Source: CAYNFH01 sp964396385 (GTDB taxonomy: Bacteria; Armatimonadota; Chthonomonadetes; Chthonomonadales; CAJBBX01). From it: 36,777 bases of DNA. Position 1 is the stretch's first letter. Each line of letters opens with the position of its first letter. This document shows positions 31,379 to 36,777 of the stretch, piece after piece. Both the position numbers and the translations under genes were made by a program. The notes beneath the pieces are model-generated. The model was not told the origin of the DNA and made no database searches. It was given only the letters and a program-made list of their open reading frames with translations. The DNA lies in the NCBI GenBank assembly GCA_964396385.1, contig CAYNFH010000036.1, forward strand, positions 1 through 36,777. Reading direction: 5' to 3'.

Positions 31379-32436
31379 TCCGAATTGGCGTCGTGGGACC
31401 GGTGCGAGAGCGCTGCGGCGTGGCGGACTACACAGCGTACGTGGTGGAGGCCCTGCGCGCGTACGTGGAGGTTGCCTACACGCTCGATCCCGCCGCGCTT
31501 CCCGCGGTCCTGCCGGCCGCGGATCTGGTCCACGTGCAGCACCAGTACTTCCTCTTTGGCGGCGTCGCGCCGTGGAAGAACTGGTTCCCCCGCTTCACGC
31601 GACGGCTGCAGGTCCCGGCGGTGATGACGGTCCACGAGTTTGTGCAGCCGGGAGGCAGCGCTGCCCGGCGCGCTGCCGTCCGCCTTACAAACGACCGCCA
31701 GTTCCGCGACCCGCGAATCCGCCGCCTCATCGTACACACCGAGCAGGACCGCAGGCTTCTTACCGACGCCGGTGTGGAGAGTAGCCGTATCGCCCTGATC
31801 CGGCACGCGGTACCCGGGCTGCCGGAACTGCCGGAGAGAGACCGTTGCCGCCGGATTCTGGGCGTGCAGGACCGGTTTGTTACGGTCATCCTGGGGTTCC
31901 TCTCCCAAAAAAAGGGGCACCGGCTGGCGCTGGATGCGATCCGAAAACTGCCGCGCGAGGTAGTATTGCTCATAGCAGGAGGGCGTCATCCGGATGATAC
32001 CTCCCGCAATGCGGAGGAGCTGTATGAGCTGGCAAGCTCGCCGGATCTGGCCGGTCGCGTGCGGATAACGGGGTATCTTTCAGAGGACGAGCTTCTGCAG
32101 GCTGCGTGCGCGTCCGACCTCGTCCTCGCGCCGTTTACCGCTTCCAGCGGTTCCGGCTCTCTTGCCCTCGCGCTCGCCGCCGGGAAGCCTATCCTGGCGT
32201 CGGACATCCCGCCTCACCGCGAGTTGCTGGACGTGCGGCCCGGTATGCTGGCCACCTTCGGCGCGGGCGACGCGGACGACCTGGCGGCGCAGGTCGATCG
32301 GCTCCGTCGGGACGCCGATGCTCTGGACACTCTCCGCAACGCTTCCAGACAGTACGCGGCGGAACACTCTTACGCGCGCGCCGCCGAGGAGACCGTAGCC
32401 ATCTACCGTACCGTGCTGGCTGAGAGGAGCCCATGA
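31327..32436 (+). CDS. Glycosyltransferase family 4 protein with repeat-derived 5' end
   Basis: The conserved part begins RIGVVGPVRERCGVADYTAY and ends with the GT-B donor domain (VILGFLSQKKGHRLALDAI, LLIAGGRHP, APFTASSGSGSLALALAAG). No ATG, GTG or TTG lies between repeat C and this first strand. The closest in-frame starts are GTG codons within the repeat (31327, with others at 31291 and 31297) or GTG at 31402 inside the strand. I take 31327 with low certainty. Its end overlaps the next gene by ATGA. It is similar in order and fold to the preceding transferase. Confidence 0.82.
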   Translation: MGRNSDSPILPHPRTPKLRIGVVGPVRERCGVADYTAYVVEALRAYVEVAYTLDPAALPAVLPAADLVHVQHQYFLFGGVAPWKNWFPRFTRRLQVPAVMTVHEFVQPGGSAARRAAVRLTNDRQFRDPRIRRLIVHTEQDRRLLTDAGVESSRIALIRHAVPGLPELPERDRCRRILGVQDRFVTVILGFLSQKKGHRLALDAIRKLPREVVLLIAGGRHPDDTSRNAEELYELASSPDLAGRVRITGYLSEDELLQAACASDLVLAPFTASSGSGSLALALAAGKPILASDIPPHRELLDVRPGMLATFGAGDADDLAAQVDRLRRDADALDTLRNASRQYAAEHSYARAAEETVAIYRTVLAERSP

Positions 32437-33554
32437 GGATAGGAGTCGACGCGCGGCTGCTCGCGGGACGGCTCACCGGCGACCGTACCTACTGGCTGAA
32501 CCTGCTCAAGGGACTGCACACCGTTGTCCGGCCGGATGACGACGTGATTCTCTACACCCGGCTTGCGCTTCCGCCGGACTGCCAGCCGTCTGCCCCGCGG
32601 ATCCGGGTACGCACCGTTCCGGCGAACAACGACCGGCTCTGGACGATGCTGGCCTTTCCACGCGCTCTGGAAGAGGACGGTGCCGACATAGCGCACACAC
32701 AGTACACCACGCCGCTGCGCTCCCCCTGCCCCATCGTCACCACCGTCCACGACATCTCGTTCCGCCTTCATCCCGAGTGGTTCCCTCGCAAGCACCGGCT
32801 GCTGCTCTCACTGGGCGTACCCAGCGCCATGCGTCGCGCGAACCACGTTGTCACGGATTCGGAGAGCTCGCGCCGGGACATCCTGCGCATCTACGGGCTG
32901 CCTCCGGATAAACTCACCGCCATCCCGCTGGCAGCCGGACCGGAGTACCATCCCGTTCCGCGCGAGGAGGCGCAAGCCACGGTGCGCGAGCGGTTCGGAC
33001 TTGTCGATCCCTTCTTCCTGGCCGTGGGCGTGCTGCAGCCGCGCAAGAACCTGCCCCTGCTCATCGAGGCATTCGCGCTTGCGCTCCACCGCGCGGAGCT
33101 TCCCCACCGGCTGGTTTTCACGGGCAAGAAGGGTTGGGGATGCGAAGACCTGGGACGTCAGGCCTCTCGGCTCGGCGTGAGCGATCGGCTGGTCTACACA
33201 GACTATGTCGCGGACGCGGACCTGCCCTACCTCTACGGCGCGTGCGACGCGATGGCGTATCCCAGCCTGTATGAGGGCTTTGGGCTCCCGCCCCTGGAGG
33301 CGATGGCCTGCGGCGCGCCGACGCTGGTGAGCGATGCCCCCGCGATGCCGGAGGTGGTAGGAGACGGCGGCTGGATCCTGCCGGTGATTGAACCATCCGC
33401 ATGGGCGGATGCCCTCATCACAGTCGCACGAGACCCCTCCGTCCGTCACGACCTCGGCGCCCGGGGCCGGCGACGTGCCGCCTGTTTCTCCTGGGACCGC
33501 ACGGCGCAGGGTACGTACGACATCTACCGCCGACTAGCCGGCAAACAAGGATAA
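32433..33554 (+). CDS. Glycosyltransferase family 4 protein, mannosyltransferase-like
   Basis: The 373-residue GT-B transferase starts MRIGVDARLLAG. It has HTQYTTPLRSPCPIVTTVHD in the acceptor half and a donor half with LAVGVLQPRKNLPLLIEAF. The acidic motif is SLYEGFGLPPLEAMACG (E, seven residues, E). It resembles WbaZ/MtfB-type mannosyl- or rhamnosyltransferases. The start codon overlaps the previous stop (ATGA), so the two are translationally coupled. Confidence 0.94.
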   Translation: MRIGVDARLLAGRLTGDRTYWLNLLKGLHTVVRPDDDVILYTRLALPPDCQPSAPRIRVRTVPANNDRLWTMLAFPRALEEDGADIAHTQYTTPLRSPCPIVTTVHDISFRLHPEWFPRKHRLLLSLGVPSAMRRANHVVTDSESSRRDILRIYGLPPDKLTAIPLAAGPEYHPVPREEAQATVRERFGLVDPFFLAVGVLQPRKNLPLLIEAFALALHRAELPHRLVFTGKKGWGCEDLGRQASRLGVSDRLVYTDYVADADLPYLYGACDAMAYPSLYEGFGLPPLEAMACGAPTLVSDAPAMPEVVGDGGWILPVIEPSAWADALITVARDPSVRHDLGARGRRRAACFSWDRTAQGTYDIYRRLAGKQG

Positions 33555-33555
33555 C

Positions 33556-33768
33556 ATGGCTGCCATTGACGAACAGTTGTTGGAACTACTGGCGTGCCCG
33601 GCCTGCGACGACCGGCCTCCGCTTCGGCTGGAAGGCGAGACCCTGGTTTGCGACGAGTGCCACCGGATTTACCCGATAGTGGACGGCATTCCCGAGCTCC
33701 TGGTTGAGTCCGCGACCCTTCCGGAAGACGGGGAGCCGTCGGACCCAAGTCCGAAGTCCGCATCCTGA
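33556..33768 (+). CDS. Trm112-like zinc-ribbon protein (UPF0434/YcaR type)
   Basis: The 70-residue protein has the Trm112 pattern: LLELLACPAC with C14 and C17, a strand pair, CDEC with C33 and C36, and YPIVDGIPELL. In eukaryotes and some bacteria such proteins partner methyltransferases; bacterial roles are unclear. It starts 1 base after the transferase gene. The C-terminal 15 residues run into the start of repeat H and are low in complexity. Confidence 0.9.
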   Translation: MAAIDEQLLELLACPACDDRPPLRLEGETLVCDECHRIYPIVDGIPELLVESATLPEDGEPSDPSPKSAS

Positions 33769-33813
33769 ACACCTGAACACCTGAACACCTGAACACCCGA
33801 ACACCCGAACACC
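33766..33813. repeat. Octamer array H directly before aroQ
   Basis: Six perfect 8-bp units are present, TGAACACC four times then CGAACACC twice, ending 6 bases before the aroQ ATG. The first unit overlaps the stop codon of the Trm112-like gene. There is no inverted arm. The array occupies the position where a ribosome binding site should be. Confidence 0.95.
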
Positions 33814-33819
33814 GTCCCG

Positions 33820-34269
33820 ATGACCACCCGCATCTGCGTCCTGCACGGACCTAACCTGAACCTGCTCGGAATCCGCGAGCCGGACGTGTACGGGCAAGAC
33901 ACATTCGAGGAGATGAACCGGAAGATCAAGGAGCGCGCCAAGCAGCTCGACATTGAGGCGCGCATCTTCCAGTTTAACGGAGAGGGCGAGATCATCGACG
34001 CGATTCACGAGGCGCTGCAGTGGGCGGATGCCATCGTGATCAACCCCGGCGCCTACACGCACTACTCCTACGCCATCCGGGATGCCATCGCCGCAGTGCG
34101 GCTGCCGACGGTGGAAGTCCATATCAGCAACGTGCATCAGCGGGAGGAGTGGCGCCGTCACTCCGTAATCTCGCCCGTCACGTTCGGCCAGATCATCGGC
34201 TTCGGCACCAACGGCTACCTGCTGGCGCTGGAGGCCGCCAAGACCCTGCTGGAGGAGAGCCGCCGGTGA
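33820..34269 (+). CDS. aroQ: 3-dehydroquinate dehydratase, type II
   Basis: The 149-residue enzyme catalyses the third step of the shikimate pathway. Signature segments are HGPNLNLLGIREPDVYG with the lid Tyr, FQFNGEGEIIDAI (usually QSNxEG), NPGAYTHYSYAIRDA, and EVHISNVHQREEWR with catalytic His. Length is exactly normal. No Shine-Dalgarno sequence is visible because repeat H fills the leader. The next gene overlaps by 4 bases. Confidence 0.96.
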   Translation: MTTRICVLHGPNLNLLGIREPDVYGQDTFEEMNRKIKERAKQLDIEARIFQFNGEGEIIDAIHEALQWADAIVINPGAYTHYSYAIRDAIAAVRLPTVEVHISNVHQREEWRRHSVISPVTFGQIIGFGTNGYLLALEAAKTLLEESRR

Positions 34270-35354
34270 GCGCCACGTCGAGCATTCCGGACCGCATCGC
34301 CCGCACCCGCAAGCGCATGTCCGAGATGGACCTGCCCGCTCTGCTGGTCACGCGGATCGACAACGTGGGCTGGCTGACCGGCTTTACCGGATCCAGCGGC
34401 TTCGTGCTCCTTTCGCAGCAGGACGCCGTGTTCGCCACGGACTCGCGCTACCTGACCCAGGCAAAGGTGCAGTGCCCGGACTATCGCCTGGAGCTGCTGG
34501 CCAGTAGTGCACCCGATGAGATTACCGGCCTTCTGGAGAAGCTTGAGGAGCCGAAGATAGGGTTTGAGGCGGACCATCTCACGGTGAAGATGCACGGCGT
34601 CTACCGCGAGAAGCTGCCTGCGAGCATCGAGTTTGTGGGTACGGGGGCGCTGGTCGATGACCTCCGACTGGTGAAGGACTCGGGCGAGATAGCCGCCATC
34701 GAAGTGGCTTGTGCCCTGGTGGACCGCGCTTTCACCCACATCCTTCCCTACCTGAAGCCGGGAGCGGTGGAGCGGGACGTGATGCTGGAGCTGGAGTGGT
34801 TCATGCGCAAGGAGGGTCCAGCGGACATCGGCTTCGACTCCATCGTGGCTTCCGGTCCGCGCTCCGCCCTCCCCCACGGCCGCGCGGCGGACCGGGTGAT
34901 GCAGAAGGGCGATTTCGTGACGCTGGACTTCGGCGCGCGGCTCAACGAGTACTGCTCAGACCTGACTCGCACGGTCGTGCTCGGAGAGGCAACCGACGAG
35001 CAGCGGAAGGTCTATCAGACGGTGCTGGACGCGGAGCTCAAGGCTATCGACGCCATCAAGCCGGGGGCGGCAGGCAAGGACGTGGACGCCGTCGCCCGCG
35101 AATACATCAGCCAGGCCGGCTATGGCGATTACTTCGGCCACGGCCTGGGACACAGCCTCGGCCGCTCGGTTCACGACGGTCCCGGCCTCTCCACTCGCAG
35201 CGAGATCACCCTGGCTGCCGGCATGGTCATGACGGTCGAGCCGGGCATCTACATCCCCGACTGGGGCGGTGTCCGTATCGAGGATGACGTGGTGGTCACC
35301 GACGACGGCGCCCGCGTCCTCACTCACGCCCCCAAGAACCTCCTCTGCCTGTAG
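34266..35354 (+). CDS. M24 family Xaa-Pro peptidase
   Basis: From the GTG at 34266, overlapping the aroQ stop (GTGA), the protein has 362 residues. It has an N-terminal creatinase-like domain with FATDSRYLTQAK and a pita-bread catalytic domain. Metal ligands are visible in order: Asp in LDFGARLNEYC, Asp in SDLTRTV, His in FGHGLGHSLGR, Glu in VEPGIYIP and Glu in VRIEDDV. It is an Xaa-Pro aminopeptidase or dipeptidase of the PepP/PepQ group, cytosolic. The aroQ-pepP-like order (often followed by efp) is common in bacteria. Confidence 0.95.
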   Translation: MSATSSIPDRIARTRKRMSEMDLPALLVTRIDNVGWLTGFTGSSGFVLLSQQDAVFATDSRYLTQAKVQCPDYRLELLASSAPDEITGLLEKLEEPKIGFEADHLTVKMHGVYREKLPASIEFVGTGALVDDLRLVKDSGEIAAIEVACALVDRAFTHILPYLKPGAVERDVMLELEWFMRKEGPADIGFDSIVASGPRSALPHGRAADRVMQKGDFVTLDFGARLNEYCSDLTRTVVLGEATDEQRKVYQTVLDAELKAIDAIKPGAAGKDVDAVAREYISQAGYGDYFGHGLGHSLGRSVHDGPGLSTRSEITLAAGMVMTVEPGIYIPDWGGVRIEDDVVVTDDGARVLTHAPKNLLCL

Positions 35355-35388
35355 CACTCTACAACCAGCGCGCCGCACGCGGCTGTAG

Positions 35389-35449
35389 GGGCCGGGCGCC
35401 GTCCCGGCCCGCTATGTACTAACGGTTGCACTGTCCGGTACAGTGAACC
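35389..35449. promoter_or_regulatory. Two hairpins between the peptidase and DUF4139 genes
   Basis: GGGCCGGG (35389-35396) pairs with CCCGGCCC (35403-35410); it has no T tract and resembles the GC-rich palindromes common between genes. A second hairpin, GGTT(G)CACTGT with ACAGTGAACC (35424-35449), has a 5-base loop and a bulged G. The rest of 35355-35504 shows no clear promoter. Confidence 0.55.
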
Positions 35450-35504
35450 CTTAGCCCCTTCCTGCGAACCAACAGATCATAACCGCCGCCCACAGGAGAA
35501 TCCC

Positions 35505-36777
35505 ATGAAGACTCGCGCGCTTGTGACTCTTGCCGCTGCCACGGCTGCCGTGCTATCGGCCTCCTGGATCGTTCGCCGCACCCCGGCACGCGCCGCCGCG
35601 CCGCCGAATGCAGTCGCGCGCCAGGGCATCGATCTTACCGTCTACCCGGACGACTTCGGCATGGTGCACGAGGCGCGGCCGATGCGGCTCGCGGCCGGCG
35701 ATAACTATCTGCAGGTGCCGGAGGTGAGCCGGCAGATGGACCCGGAATCGGTGCTGCTCGCCTGGTCCGGCCCGGATGCCCAGTCCGCGCAGATCACAGC
35801 CCACTCGTACGACCTGGGAGTAAACAGTGAAGACGGGCTGCTGAAGCGGTACCTCGGTAAGCAGGTGGAGGTAGTGCGGTACGGGCAGAACGGGCAGGAG
35901 GCGGACCGGCAGAAGGGTCGGCTGATGGTGGAGAATGGCGGCGCAATAGTCCTCCAACAGGATGACAGATTCTATGTCCATCCAGAGGGCACTATCGTTG
36001 CGCCGGCCGACCGACAGATAGTCACTATCCCGCAGCTTTCGGTGCAAGCACACAGCGCCAATCCGCAGTCCGGCAGCCTGGACGTGACGTACCTCACGCG
36101 CGGGCTCCACTGGAGCGCGGACTATGTTGCCACTCTCGCGTCGAACTCCAATAAGCTGAAGCTGGAGTGCTGGGCCACGGTGACCAACCGGACCGGCGTG
36201 GACTACCCGAACGCGCGCGTCACCCTGGCTGCCGGCTCCCCGAACCGCGCCGTGGTCCCGAGCCGGGAACCAGCAAGACCCTCCATTGCCGCTGATGGCA
36301 ACGTGCTGTCCATGAATGTAGCGATGGCTCCTGCCGTGCCGGAATCTAGGTCGGAACCGGTCATCACCGCCGCAGGACCGGCTGGCGAGCTGCACCAGTA
36401 CCGCGTAAACGCCCCTACGACGATCATCCAGGAGCAGATGAACCGGCTGCTGATGCTGGAGAGCGGCTCCGTTACGGCCAGGCGGGACTACAACACGCGC
36501 CTTCCAGTGCTGGCCCCATACGATGACTTCTACGGGTGGGGCGCGCCGTCACAGCCTAAGCACGGCTCCGTAGCGGCCTCCATCGTCTTCTACAACCGCA
36601 AAGAGCAGGGGCTGGGAGAGCCGCTGCCCGCCGGCGCCATCCGCATCTATGAGCCGGACTCCACGGGCAGCCCGCGCTACGCCGGGGCGGCGCAGGTCCC
36701 GGACACTCCGGAGGACCAGAGGGTGGACCTCACGCTCGCCAACGCGTTCGATCTCTCTACCGTGTATCGGGTGATCA
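35505..36777 (+). CDS. DUF4139 domain protein, secreted (3' end outside the window)
   Basis: The ATG at 35505 follows AGGAG by 7 bases. A signal sequence (about residues 1-32, with LAAATAAVLSASW) leads into a beta-rich protein. Its start, LTVYPDDFGMVHEARPMRL, is typical of the DUF4139/mucoidy-inhibitor-like family. Further on are LDVTYLTRGLHWSADYV and NRTGVDYPNARVTLAAG, the hallmark of the DUF4139 domain. 424 codons are visible and the frame is open at the right edge. The family lacks a firm function; an envelope role is usual. Confidence 0.9.
   Translation, partial: MKTRALVTLAAATAAVLSASWIVRRTPARAAAPPNAVARQGIDLTVYPDDFGMVHEARPMRLAAGDNYLQVPEVSRQMDPESVLLAWSGPDAQSAQITAHSYDLGVNSEDGLLKRYLGKQVEVVRYGQNGQEADRQKGRLMVENGGAIVLQQDDRFYVHPEGTIVAPADRQIVTIPQLSVQAHSANPQSGSLDVTYLTRGLHWSADYVATLASNSNKLKLECWATVTNRTGVDYPNARVTLAAGSPNRAVVPSREPARPSIAADGNVLSMNVAMAPAVPESRSEPVITAAGPAGELHQYRVNAPTTIIQEQMNRLLMLESGSVTARRDYNTRLPVLAPYDDFYGWGAPSQPKHGSVAASIVFYNRKEQGLGEPLPAGAIRIYEPDSTGSPRYAGAAQVPDTPEDQRVDLTLANAFDLSTVYRVI

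Noticed and set aside
33766..33813. CRISPR-like array
   Set aside because: Units are 8 bp and directly adjacent, with no spacers and no cas genes nearby. The same holds for the other short arrays.

Overview
The window is a GC-rich bacterial scaffold that contains a 10-base N gap, so it is probably a metagenome-assembled or draft genome. Gene content is that of a free-living bacterium with a complex I-type respiratory chain, Tat and Sec export, and SEDS/PBP wall synthesis. The rpmE-DUF1385-prfA-prmC order, the DUF4139 protein and the HTH protein with a long Pro/Ala-rich tail remind me of Armatimonadota or related Terrabacteria. That placement is an inference from gene content, not a measurement. 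Many starts are TTG or GTG.

Region 1 (1-8.2 kb) looks like an accessory block of small, mostly plus-strand genes. It holds a DUF429 N-terminus (minus strand, running off the left edge), a HAD hydrolase, a GNAT acetyltransferase, a small GNAT-like protein, an ankyrin protein, several membrane or unknown proteins and a 39-residue membrane microprotein. Decay is concentrated here: an ankyrin relic, a pentapeptide-repeat gene with an in-frame stop, and a polytopic membrane protein with a frameshift.

Region 2 (8.3-14.1 kb) runs from a tRNA-Asn unit to a tRNA-Leu unit, each with its own promoter and terminator. Between them, on the minus strand, are tatB-like, tatA, secG, a SEDS (FtsW/RodA) protein with extracytoplasmic helix-hairpin-helix repeats, a class B PBP and a PfkB sugar kinase. 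The N gap lies exactly at the SEDS/PBP junction.

Region 3 (14.1-19.8 kb, plus strand) holds moaA overlapping a Rieske ferredoxin gene, queA behind a clear promoter, the disordered HTH protein, a GT4 glycosyltransferase and a DedA protein. Region 4 (19.8-28.9 kb, minus strand) holds rpmE, DUF1385, prfA, prmC, a CAP-domain secreted protein, an ABC ATPase, a CPBP membrane protease homologue, a TPR lipoprotein, an isolated nuoB-nuoI pair and a class A beta-lactamase-like serine hydrolase.

Region 5 (29.1-36.8 kb, plus strand) is a glycosyltransferase cluster (one GT2 and three GT4), followed by a Trm112-like zinc protein, aroQ, an Xaa-Pro peptidase and the start of a DUF4139 protein.

The most unusual feature is a dispersed family of very short tandem repeats with 7- or 8-bp units at nine places between 9.3 and 33.8 kb. 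Five form inverted arms around a short core, and several abut a start or stop codon. One lies inside the PBP gene and one appears to have become the translated 5' end of a glycosyltransferase gene. I found none in the first 8.3 kb. Longer palindromic elements, such as the one at 12817-12960, accompany them.
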